DNA from: Daphnia pulex
Lineage: Eukaryota; Arthropoda; Branchiopoda; Diplostraca; Daphniidae
Assembly: GCF_021134715.1 (NCBI RefSeq)
Contig: NC_060027.1
Location: 3,410,001-3,474,000 of the forward strand
Direction: 5' to 3'
DNA: 64,000 bases
The translations under genes and the position numbers were made by a program. Under the pieces are notes generated by a model. The model was not told the DNA's origin and did not search any database. It was given only the letters and a program-made list of their open reading frames with translations. This document shows, in pieces, positions 34,256 through 44,787 of this stretch (its first letter is position 1; each line of letters opens with the position of its first letter).

Positions 34256-36374
34256 GACCGGCTAAATCCATTAGCATTTGAAACTGCTTTAGCATTGCCA
34301 CTTTGAAGCAAACGACTTTTGTTCCTTCTCTACGAGATGCACCTAGTAGAGGAATCTCGTGATGGTGTAGGAATCGCAACTCAACCGTCGTCTGCTTCAC
34401 ACCCATGTTCGACACAATTCGTCAAATCAAATATGAATACAGTAATACAGTAATACTGTAAGTATTTCGAATTTAAAATATGTTTTCTAATGCTGATATT
34501 ATTATTCTCTTAGAATGAAGAGGAGTAATTCCAAATCCCACTTGCTCGGTGTTAGACCACAACCATTACCAGCCTCCTTTAAAGAAAGGATTCACCATTG
34601 AACTCTTTACTTTTTTCTAGTCTTTAATGATCATGAAAATAATTTCGGGTTGACGTGAAAGGAATCTTTGAAGCCTGTCACAAGTAACTGTTGGGTGCTA
34701 TTGCTATGCTGCTAACTATTGTGTTTAACCTGAACAACCCTTTGTGGCTGTAAGGGCACCGAAAGTAAGTTTACCTTAACCGTGTGAGATAATTGTGCAC
34801 GTACGTACCTACATCACGACTAATCAGACTGAAAATGATTGTCATTTTCTTCAAAGTGCAGTTGCTTTGTGTAAAGGTATTCAACTCTCTGCTTCTTATG
34901 ATACATTTTTATAGCCATAGTTAATCTTTGATTCTTAATTATAGATGAATCTTGGCTTGTCTCTTGAGAACACAGCACTTGGTCACATTAAGCTATTTAA
35001 ACAAAGGAACTTGCTACCGGAATTCTCCACAAAAGGTAATTCTATAGTAACATTGGTCTTCAGTAAGGAATTGTTAGTTTTACTAAGGTCATTAATGATT
35101 GTTAAATTATTCAATTTCTAAAACAAATTCCATTAATTGTTCGGGATATTAAATCACCTAACTGCTTTTTGATTCAATAAAATTATAATTCCACGGAAGC
35201 TTAACAAAATTTAGCCAAAAGTATCTAAATTCTCCCTGCTGGTTTTCTATGACAAATATGTATGCCCGACAATATATGTATATATTTTTTCTTTTATAGG
35301 ATTTCTCAGTCAGGTTAAGTGAAGCTGTCTGCAGTTGCCGTCTTCTGTAGAACATTTTTACTTGCCACCTTGCTAACTGCATAAATTGGGAAGCTGCCTT
35401 TTTTGCACATTTACAACAGCCTGTTAGTTGTTTCTGCTTTATATCTGATTCGTTTCACAGGTTTTCCCACTGTTTGTTGATGTTTGAGGTATGATTGAAA
35501 TTGCCTTTTTTTGTGTTACGTACAATGTGCTGAAGCCTGCCTGTTCCCTGGTTTAAGGAGTTACTACTTAAACAAAGTCGAATTTACGATGGTGTTCACT
35601 TTTCCGTTTTTGTTTAGTGTACTTATTAAGTGTGTTCTCTATGTGTCGCGGTCGCCTATGCAAGTGATTTAAGCAAAATGTTTGTTTTGTTCTGTTTTTT
35701 GGCAGAATTTAATATGTCATAGGTCTACTTGGGATGGGAAATGATTGTGAAATGCTGATTTGAGACAAGTTCGTATGAAGCATTTAATTGTATGTTACTA
35801 GAATGCGTTTCAAAAATTTCTTGATTTTGCGCGTATATGCTTTTAAATGAGCGAAAGGTAGATAAGGTTATTTGGTTAGATAAATTAAAATGCGCATATT
35901 TGTTCAATGAACGTTAAGAAATTTCGACGCGTAAATAAGTGATGAAATTCAAAACAAAGCCCTCCTCATCCTTCTGGTTTCACAGCGGGTGAGTGACTAC
36001 CGGCGGGCATTGGATATTATTTAGTTAGGGAAACGGGGCACATAAAAGAAAGGAGCCCAGATATGCACTTGTAAGTTATCACATTTACACAATTTATAGA
36101 TATTAATTGAAAGCAAAAGCTCTTGTGAAACAGTCAACTTCTTCAAATTGTAGCACAATGGCGAAGGGATAACCTGATATGAAATAATATGACTAACTAA
36201 ATATGCAGTAAAAAAAAATAATAATGTTAAGATACCTGGAATAAGTTCAACATCTCTCGGCATATTCCACTAGTGGATAAGGTCTGGAACAGCGGCGAGG
36301 GATTAAACTTAAAAGATTATTTACATGTCAATTTTAAAACAAGATTTTTAGTGACAGCAAGCAATACCTCAAAT
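34256..36374. other. Intergenic, no gene recognised
   Basis: AT-rich DNA, short ORFs without splice or family support. A small tandem of AATACAGT near 34437 is the only repeat noted. Confidence 0.4.
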
Positions 36375-36977
36375 GAATCAATTGAAAGGAACCACAGAAA
36401 GGCAGAGCTCAGCTGCTCAGGTAAGTACCCTTCATTTATCACCTAGAAAAATCAAACAAAGACCTCAAGACAAACACAATGAATTGTAGATGTAGAAAAT
36501 GTTATTTAGATGACGTGTTCAAGCTGGAGCGTGTTCAAACCATTTTTAAAATTTGAAAAGAAAGTCAATTAAGTAAAATGACGACTCAAAGTTCTTGGAT
36601 TCATTTGAGATTCACCATTTACAAAACATGCACCTGAAAGATAAGAACAGAAAATTTGTAAGATTGTGATATTACAATTTTTGATTCCATTTTTAGTACA
36701 GCTGCAGGATTGATGACAGAACTTAGAATTTTTGTCCAGCTTCAACAAAATGGTCTTCATTACGTTGCAAATGATGACAAATGGACTGGTAAATATGGAT
36801 GAAAAAATTAAGTTAACATACTACCAACTCAACTTAGTTTTTCAGTTTCAAAACCATACATGTTAACTTATGCTGATATGATATTGATTTCACTTTTCGA
36901 ATTCTTTTCTAGTTTTTACTTGAGCTTGGGACCATGTTGGGACAATCGTGAATCGTCTCGTGTGCATGAAGCACTGG

Positions 36978-37037
36978 CATCATCTAGCGGTTATTTTTAA
37001 CAATTCAGACAATTGTCCAGTGTACCGCTAGATGGTG
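36978..37037. promoter_or_regulatory. Inverted pair of CTCF-like motifs
   Basis: CATCATCTAGCGGT (36978-36991) and ACCGCTAGATGGTG (37024-37037) are reverse complements at 13 of 14 positions. Their core, CCGCTAGATGG, resembles the animal CTCF consensus. Function is inferred. Confidence 0.3.
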
Positions 37038-38314
37038 TTGGTATTGTTTTTAAAATGGCGAAATGTGTGAAGAGTTTTGTCATCTTCTGTTTTCGAACTT
37101 TCATGTTTTACTGCCCAAAATCAACGAATTAACTACATGTAAGCTTATTGTGATTATTCTAACTACATAGTAGCGAAAATTTTCTATCACTCACTGTGTA
37201 CTTGACCAATTGACTAATTGTGTACTGTACTTGGAATTCTAGAAAATGTATCTGCCGTCTAGTCATCAGATTTAATTTGGACCCCATTTTAAGAACAAAT
37301 TGCTCAACACTTCTGTAACTCACACCCCCAGCTTCATCTGCATCATCCTCTCACATCTTAGACAAAACTTTGAGCTATTTTGCCCAAAAGTTGTGGCATT
37401 GGATGTACAATTACAGGTAAGCATAATCTTCCGATTTTAATACCTCATCATCCATCGATGCAATAAAATAATCTCAAAATTCACACCCATTTGTTTTACA
37501 GGTTCCTTCTGGCCTGAAAGATGTTTACACCTTTGAACACTTTTGGTGGGGTTGTTGCGTCATGAAATTGTATTGCTGCCATTGCCTGCATCTCCCACTT
37601 TATAGCTACAAGAAACGAGCCTACAACAGATTGAGGTAAAGGTGTGCTTCTATGTTCTCGATTTATCATGTAATTAACTTTGGATTCCACCTTGGTCATG
37701 GGTATTTATGGGCCTCACTGCAATGTTAAAACCTTTTTCTGTTCTTTGCTTTAGGAATGGTTGTGTGCTATGCCATTGGATCCATTGGATTTCGCGAGTC
37801 AATCTATTCAAGCCGCCGATGTCAATCTACAACGCAGTTCCTTTATTGGAATTGTGTGGTCCTTGATGCTGGCCTTTGTCCATTACAGAAGAGGGATTTC
37901 TACCAACTCTCTGCTCCATCCTTATCTTCGCTATCCCCACCCATCTAGCTTTTCTGCTTATTATGCTGCTAAACAATTTGTCGCACTTCACTGACGAGTT
38001 AGACCAGTCGCTTCCGTCCGCCTGTCACTCTCCACGGAATTATGCCCAGGTACCCGACAATTTGACTTATTTTCTTAGATTATCTACTAGTGATCTACTT
38101 GTGTTTCACTCTATGTCTGTGTAGTAATTCCAAAATCAGGCCCTTCTTGCGCGCAAAGTATTATTAGACGTTTTTTTTTCTAACGCAAGATGGCTTTTCG
38201 ATAATTTTCAGCTGTCAAAACAGTCAGTTTCAGTTACTTTGCGCATCTCTTTTAACATTTATTGGCTGTTATTTTGTTGAAATATTTAGTGATAACTGAC
38301 GATTACTATTCCAG

Positions 38315-38703
38315 CAACAAAGCTCACTTGTTAAATTTTCGATAATTGCTTTTTTTTTCTACTTCCGGTTTTCACATTTTTGTCAGTAGTTCAGTAAATA
38401 TTCATTTGACGTACAAAAGAACCACATATTCGTGATCCTCGTCAAATTTGTGGTAAAGTTCATGTTTCGTTTTGTACGTTTTCGTACTTCCGGTTTTGAA
38501 AATTTTCCTGAACTATAGTTCAGGAAAATTCTCGATTTTGGCCAAATTTTGGATTTCGTTTAAATCACATCAAATCGACCCCAAATTTCATGGAGATCAC
38601 GAATATGTGGTTTAATTTGACGACAGCTCAATGGTTGAGGCGCTGTGGTTACTTCCGGTATACTTCCGGAATTTTTTTTAAAGACTAGCAAGTGAGCTTT
38701 GTT
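38315..38703. mobile_element. Foldback MITE-like element, about 389 bp
   Basis: Perfect 15-bp terminal inverted repeats (AACAAAGCTCACTTG and CAAGTGAGCTTTGTT) bound the element. Inside, a second inverted pair sits at about 38404-38440 and 38585-38625 (CCACATATTCGTGATC and GATCACGAATATGTGG), and the centre is a perfect palindrome (TTTTCCTGAAC-TATA-GTTCAGGAAAA, about 38504-38529). Repeated CTTCCGG motifs lie in both halves. No coding capacity and no clear target-site duplication, so the superfamily is not assigned. Confidence 0.8.
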
Positions 38704-39057
38704 ATGTGTACAGTTCTCAATATTGTTAGGTAGATTTTAAGCAATTTAAAGCGCGCCTTTGAAGTTTTGAGCAAAAAAACTAGATCAATATATCTATATG
38801 TATTATGTGACTATTATGTAACTTTTATTGGCATGTCACTTAATAAGAATTGTTATGTCTTTATTCAGGTAATGCAGAGGAGACGTCGAGAAGATGGATT
38901 TTCTCATCTTTAACAGTCGTCACCGGTCTCCGTCAGATGTTGCCCCTGCTCCTGGTGCGAACGAAACTCGGTCGAATCGCGACCGACACCGAGACTCGTC
39001 ATCAACGTGGATCATCGTATTGTTGGTATTATGTCGTTTGTGTTAAGTGTTAGTTAA

Positions 39058-39320
39058 CCCGTTGACTGCCACGCCTTTGTTCTCCCCTGCACGGGCCGCG
39101 CTGTTCGGTCTCGTGGTTTACAAGCCGCGGGGTCGGAAAGTCGCCAAGCCCAAAACTTGCCGCAAGGCGCCTGTTATAAGGCAATGCACCATGCACCCCC
39201 CTTTGTCAGCCCGGACTTGTCAGCAATGGCAAGTCCCACTTGGTCATGGATCCTTCTGACGTGGCGCGTAGAGTAGTAGAGAGTACAACCCACGGGTTGT
39301 ATGGCGTGGCAGCCAACGGG
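39058..39320. mobile_element. piggyBac-type MITE, 263 bp, flanked by TTAA
   Basis: Terminal inverted repeats CCCGTTGACTGCCACGCC (left) and its complement with one mismatch (GGCGTGGCAGCCAACGGG, right) are bounded on both sides by TTAA, the target-site duplication of piggyBac transposons. The CCC-start end fits that superfamily. Only 263 bp, GC-rich compared with the surroundings, no transposase: a non-autonomous copy. The near-identical ends suggest a fairly recent insertion. Confidence 0.85.
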
Positions 39321-39324
39321 TTAA

Positions 39325-39850
39325 CTTAAGTGTATGTATGTATATATGTGACTGTAAAATGTGGTGGAATTGTGGGTGGAGGTGGGACAATAAAATACAA
39401 TTCTTTTTATCAGTTTTTTGTTTCTTAATTTATACTAAGTGTTTAGAAATTGTTTCAATATATTCATCTCAACTGCAAAGTCTTTCATTTATAAAAGTGA
39501 CTTTTATTTATAAAACTTACCAAAATCATCGGTTACAAATTTCTTTCGACCCTTGCAAAACCGTAGAAACACAAGAATACATCCGTATGCAGACCGACTA
39601 AGGCAGTAGTCATCTCTAAAATATGAAAAATACATATTACAGTGCAGGATACTGGCCTCAAAGAAGTCCATCACCAATACACACCTGTCGAAATGATGAC
39701 AGGCTTGATGTTACTACCAAAAGTCTTACAAAAGAATTACCAGCATTAGAATTTTTATTTTCCCATTTAAGATCAACAATTAATTCCCAGTGACCAATGA
39801 CCATGAAGACAATCGACAAATATAAATCAAATCAAATGGAAATTTCGGCT
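39325..39850. other. Intergenic, no gene recognised
   Basis: AT-rich with a TGTATGTATGTATATATGTG run right after the piggyBac-type element. Likely the 3' flank of the decayed cuticle-like copy A. Confidence 0.4.
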
Positions 39851-40366
39851 CTAGCATTTAGGAACCTCCAAGGAACAAATTTCGGAAGCGTAGTTAGTGG
39901 TGTAGTACTTGGGAGCCACGGTGTAAAAGGCTGGGGCAGCATACGTGATGGTGTAGTACTCCGCTCCCTTCGTGGTGTAGTACTCCGCTCCCTTCGTGGT
40001 GTAGTACTCCGCTCCCTTCGTGGTGTAGTACTCCGCTCCCTTCGTGGTGTAGTACTCCGCTCCCTTCGTGGTGTAACTCTGGGCAGAGTTATATTTTAGG
40101 GCTTCGGTGTAGTAGTTCGGGGCATCACAAGTTGTGGGGATACTCTGGTGAATAGTGGTTGTGCGTATGTTGTTGTTGAGTAGTAAGACGGCGGCGTTGC
40201 GGTTTGGTATCCACCATACCCACGAGACATCGGTACACCAGTGGTCGACCCAGCCATCAACGACACGACATCCAACAGCAGCACGACGACATGGTTAATA
40301 AATTACAAGACAGTTAATAAATTTAAACATTATAATATGCAATAATGACTGGAAACGTTTACCCAT
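39851..40366 (-). pseudogene. Tyr/Thr-rich secreted (cuticle-like) gene, copy A, decayed
   Basis: The ancestral plan of this family is a one-codon first exon (ATGG followed by a GTAAA donor), then a second exon starting with a signal peptide (VVLLLxVxSLxAGTTTGVP) and a YGGYQTATPPSYY segment, then Tyr/Thr/Pro-rich repeats. In copy A the first exon (ATG at 40366) is intact and a TATA-like element (TCGTATAATA) lies near 40485. The expected AG acceptor before exon 2 is missing, however, and the frame changes between TTTYAQPL and CDAPNYYTEALKY. Downstream the repeat frame reads five copies of YYTTKGAE, then YYTITYAAPAFYTVAPKYYT and a stop at 39851. Such YYTEAPKYYTT repeats recall arthropod extracellular-matrix proteins. 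Expression is unlikely to give a full product. Confidence 0.65.
39951..40070 (-). repeat. Five perfect 24-bp repeats coding YYTTKGAE
   Basis: Unit GTGTAGTACTCCGCTCCCTTCGTG on the plus strand, five times head to tail without differences. On the minus strand each unit codes eight residues, so the array keeps frame. Confidence 0.95.
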
Positions 40367-40551
40367 GATTGAAAACTAATAATGCGACGAAGAACGCAGT
40401 TGGTGACAAATACTGCACTGCAGTTCCTGTTGTCGTGTCGGAGATGACCACTCGACCGATTTCTTTCGCCTTTTCTCTCCTATTATACGACTAGAATAAT
40501 GAAATTGGATGTTAAATAATTAGCATACTTAAACTACATGTAACCGAATAT

Positions 40552-40880
40552 TTACCCATGAAATGTAGTTGTGCAGTACTCCGGTGCCGTGGTGGTGTAG
40601 TACTTGGGAGCCTCGGTGTAGTAACTGGTCGCGTCGTATGGTGTTGTATAGTAAGGCGGCAGCGTTGCGGTTTTGTACCCAGGAGAGAGGAGACATCGGT
40701 ACGCCAGTGGTCGTCCCAGCCAACAAAGATACAACACCCAACGGCAGCACGACATCTTAGTTAACTAAGAATTTAATATAATTGAAATTAATTTTCAGTT
40801 ATATCCGGTCATATCAACAACAAAAAACGAGGAAGAATTGACTCGAAATATAAATTAATATTTACCTAATGCGAATTGTT
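40552..40880 (-). pseudogene. Tyr/Thr-rich secreted gene, copy B, decayed
   Basis: Exon 2 (about 40559-40757) follows an acceptor (AACTAAG) and begins VVLPLGVVSLLAGTTTGVP, but the frame then shifts against GYKTATLPPYYTTPYDATSY and YYTEAPKYYTTTAPEYCTT. The exon-1 position near 40868 keeps the splice donor but has lost the ATG. A stub of another exon 2 follows at about 40984-41030. The promoter-like block (GGGACCC, TTTATAAAGC-like) is retained. Confidence 0.6.
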
Positions 40881-41095
40881 TTAAAACGACAAAGAAAGCA
40901 GTTGTTGCCGTGTCGGAGATGATCACCCGATTCATTTCTTCGTTGTTGCTTTATGAAGGGACCCTATATCTCGCCAGGGGCACAGTAACCAGCCATCAAC
41001 GGTACAACACCCAACAGCACTACGACGCCTTAGTTAACTAGACAATAAATAGATTTAAATAAAAATATTCAGTAATTAATGACATGAGAATTATA

Positions 41096-42745
41096 CTTCG
41101 TGGCTTGGGTGTAGTAGCTCGGAACATAAGAAGTTTTGGTGTAATACTCTGGAACCTTGATGGTGTAGTACACGGTTGCTGCGCATGTTGTGGTAACGTT
41201 GTTTAGGAAGGTGGCGGCGTTGCGGTTTGGTATCCACCATACCCAGGAAACACCGGTACACCAGTGGTGGTCCCAGCCAACAAAGATAGAACACCCAACA
41301 GCAGCACGACATCTTAGTTAACTGAGAATTAAATAAATTTGAAAATTAATTTTCAGTTATATCTGGTCATATCAACAACAAAAAACGAGGAAGAATTGAC
41401 TCGAAATAAATATTAATATTTACCTATGATTGCGAATTGTTTTAACACGACAAAGAAAGCAGTTGTTGCCGTGTCTGAGACTATGATCATTCGCCTGATT
41501 TCTTCGTTGTTGCTTTATGAAGGGACCCGATATCTCGCCAGGAGAAAATAAACCAGCCATCAATGGTACAACACCCAACAGCAGCACGACGCCTTAGTTA
41601 AATAGACAATCAGAAATTTAAACAAAGATATTCCGTAATTAAAGACTTCGTGGCTTGGGTGTAGTAGCTCGGAACATAAGAAGTTTTGGTGTAATACTCT
41701 GGAACCTTGATGGTGTAGTACACGGTTGCTGCGCATGTTGTGGTAATGTTGTTTAGGAAGGTGGCGGCGTTGCGGTTTGGTATCCACCATACCCAGGAAA
41801 CACCGGTACACCAGTGGTGGTCCCAGCCAACAAAGATAGAACACCCAACAGCAGCACGACATCTTAGTTAACTGAGAATTAAATAAATTTGAAAATTAAT
41901 TTTCAGTTATATCTGGTCATATCAACAACAAAAAACGAGGAAGAATTGACTCGAAATAAATATTAATATTTACCTATGATTGCGAATTGTTTTAACACGA
42001 CAAAGAAAGCAGTTGTTGCCGTGTCTGAGACTATGATCATTCGCCTGATTTCTTCGTTGTTGCTTTATGAAGGGACCCGATATCTCGCCAGGAGAAAATA
42101 AACCAGCCATCAATGGTACAACACCCAACAGCAGCACGACGCCTTAGTTAAATAGACAATCAGAAATTTAAACAAAGATATTCCGTAATTAAAGACTTCG
42201 TGGCTTGGGTGTAGTAGCTCGGAACATAAGAAGTTTTGGTGTAATACTCTGGAACCTTGATGGTGTAGTACACGGTTGCTGCGCATGTTGTGGTAATGTT
42301 GTTTAGGAAGGTGGCGGCGTTGCGGTTTGGTATCCACCATACCCAGGAAACACCGGTACACCAGTGGTGGTCCCAGCCAACAAAGATAGAACACCCAACA
42401 GCAGCACGACATCTTAGTTAACTGAGAATTAAATAAATTTGAAAATTAATTTTCAGTTATATCTGGTCATATCAACAACAAAAAACGAGGAAGAATTGAC
42501 TCGAAATAAATATTAATATTTACCTATGATTGCGAATTGTTTTAACACGACAAAGAAAGCAGTTGTTGCCGTGTCTGAGACTATGATCATTCGCCTGATT
42601 TCTTCGTTGTTGCTTTATGAAGGGACCCGATATCTCGCCAGGAGAAAATAAACCAGCCATCAATGGTACAACACCCAACAGCAGCACGACGCCTTAGTTA
42701 AATAGACAATCAGAAATTTAAACAAAGATATTCCGTAATTAAAGA
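41096..42745 (-). repeat. Three tandem 550-bp units, each a decayed copy of the secreted gene
   Basis: Units start at 41096, 41646 and 42196 (TTCGTGGCTTGGGTGTAG). Units 2 and 3 look identical and unit 1 differs at few positions (for example 41197, where AACG replaces AATG). Each has, on the minus strand, an exon-2 stub (GVVLLLGVVPLMAG) that runs into promoter-like DNA, then a first-exon site whose ATG has become ATA before an intact GTAAATA donor, then an acceptor and exon 2 with the signal peptide VVLLLGVLSLLAGTTTGVP. A stop follows soon after YGGYQTATPPPS. The unit thus looks like a recombination product between two gene copies that has been amplified twice very recently. Confidence 0.92.
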
Positions 42746-42960
42746 CATTAAAAAAGTCAAAAGTAGCAATAATACAACACTAAGTAAAAAACAAAACAAA
42801 AAGGAGAATATTTACCCATGATTGCGAACTGGTAACACGATGAAGAAGGCAGTTGGTGGCAAATAGTGCGCTGCAGCATTTGTTGCCGTGTCGGAGATGC
42901 TCACTCGACTGATTCCAATCGCGTTTTCTTTCTCCTTTTATACGATTTTGTTTCATCCCT
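42640..42960 (-). pseudogene. 5' end of the secreted gene family with intact promoter and first exon
   Basis: At the upstream end of the array a strong TATA box (CGTATAAAAG on the minus strand, about 42936-42945) and an intact ATGG-GTAAATA first exon (near 42820) survive. The next exon-2 acceptor downstream leads to the stub GVVLLLGVVPLMAG, whose frame continues into former promoter DNA (FSPGEISGPF) and stops after about 55 residues. A short secreted peptide could be made; I think this is a by-product of the rearrangement. Confidence 0.5.
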
Positions 42961-44787
42961 CCACCTCTTAAGCCTTGCGGCTGTCGTACCTGCTTCATAA
43001 TTATGAAACACGTCCCTTTCTCACCCAACCTCTACACAATTTATGACACGTTTTACCTAATGATCTACGTGACCTTCGATAGTGAAGGAAATGCAAACTG
43101 ACCTTTCCTCCTGCAGGTAGACTTTGCTGGGGATGGGTCTACAAAAACCAATAGCAAAATGAATACCAAATGGTTATTTAACACATCCCATTCTCACCCA
43201 ACCTCTACACCACATGACACTTATGTCATCATAGCTTAATGTTTACTTAACCCAGCTTAAAGCTTTAAAATAGAATAGAGGTTAGTTATTTTCTGAAGTA
43301 TATGATAGACCAATTATAGTTCATTAACAATGGAGTTCCCATCAAATAAGACACCAATGACACCCTTCAGTGAGTTCTAGGGTTTCAATACCCATGAATC
43401 AAAACATAAGCTTAAAATTTGTTGGTTTAAGGTAACTAACTATGTGTTGATTAAAAAGGCCCTGGGTTCAATTTTTACTTCCTTCACTGTCATGTCTGAT
43501 TATCCTCCATGCTATCTTCCACCCTTTCCATGTCTGTATCTGAAAGTAACAGAAACTGATGTTATGTATCTGACAGCTAAAAACTATAGCCATCTCGACG
43601 AGACAGCATTGTGAACAATTCCTGCTCTAGCTCATCGAGAATAATAAAAATAACCAACAACAATAACAAGCAAAGATCTAAACGAAATCATGCTTACTTA
43701 CAATCACGGTCTAACAGGTCTATCCTATTAACTATCCTGTTACTGTTAGACCGTGCTTACAATTATTGAACAAAAAAAATCCTACTGCTGTCTTTGACTC
43801 TTTGCTTTTGCTCATTTTATGAGAGCCATCTGACGGACAAATTTTCAACGACCAAAACAAGATTTAATCAAAATCAATAATCAAAACACAAAATTAATAA
43901 GCGCTTAAATTTAAATTTATTTATTATTTCTTTCAATTAACCTTATTTAAATACAATTACCATACCAGTCAAATATTTTTACAGATTTACCGGATTTACC
44001 TCATGATTCTTTACAAGTTTACAGCATAAACTGTTGCTCTGTAAGGAACTCGCTTGGAACTCGCATACGCTGTGCTATGAAGGTATGAACCGAGATGTTT
44101 GTCACCGTTTTAAGCTACGTTAAAAATAATTTCGATTCACATTCGCCTCGACACTAAAGAAAAAAAGAACAATTGAGTGATACTTTTCAATCGGCAATAT
44201 AAGTTTTCATCTTGGTAATTACACAGTAGGAATAATCAGTAAGCATAAAAGTGAAAAATGGGAGGTGTTTTTTCTTAGTACAGTTGTCTAAAAACTCAGA
44301 CATTACAAATTGGCTCAAAACAAACAGGATATCCACCAACATCTTAACATATTCCAGGCCAAATAGTCAAATATTGGTCAATTTTTTATTTTTTTTTAAC
44401 ACGAGTCCACACTGTGAAAAAAGAAAGAAAAGATTTTAAACGTTATACCCTTTATAGGAAGATGATGACAGACAAAAGCGAATGACCGCACTCCAGACAG
44501 ACTAGACCCCAGCTGCTGTCCCAAGATGTAAATCAACTGGATACTCATTATTACCCCCAGATCCAAAAAAGCATCAGAAAGTTCTTTTAGAAAAGAGGCA
44601 TATTTAGTTTTCGAAATTATAACTTGGTTGAAATAAACGCAAAGATTCGGATACACTAATAGAGATTCGCCCAATCGCAGTCATCAACTCCTCTGTCCAG
44701 TTTTTCTAAGCAGATGCTGGCCAAACTAAACAAAAGAGAAAATAACTATTTAAAGAGGTAACTCTTTTAACAACAGTGGAAACAATT
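42961..44787. other. Intergenic, no gene recognised; one small hairpin
   Basis: A perfect 13-bp inverted repeat (CACGGTCTAACAG at 43705-43717 and CTGTTAGACCGTG at 43743-43755) encloses 25 nt. The rest is AT-rich. The 3' UTR of the MTFR gene should lie near the right end. Confidence 0.45.

Larger units (their letters stand above)
36375..39050 (+). other. Possible remnant of a multi-exon membrane-protein gene
   Basis: Several plus-strand segments look like exons with splice sites but do not join in frame. They are: MNQLKGTTERQSSAAQ with a GTAAGT donor near 36420; LMTELRIFVQLQQNGLHYV near 36710-36790; SHLRQNFELFCPKVVALDV near 37350-37425; a 37500-37637 segment that in the joining frame contains a stop; and 37755-38050, whose frames give EWLCAMPLDPLDFASQSI and, in another frame, a hydrophobic run ILIFAIPTHLAFLLIMLL. 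A last segment near 38890-39040 ends in a hydrophobic tail (STWIIVLLVLCRLC). Two MITEs sit in and after it. No family recognised. It may be a decayed gene or a chance assembly. Confidence 0.25.

Noticed and set aside
33871-34311. 146-codon ORF on the minus strand
   Set aside because: It is the antisense of the IP3-receptor fragment; the plus strand carries the recognisable receptor motifs.
39797-40099. Plus-strand ORF with GVVLRSLR repeats
   Set aside because: Reverse strand of the 24-bp repeats that code YYTTKGAE on the minus strand.
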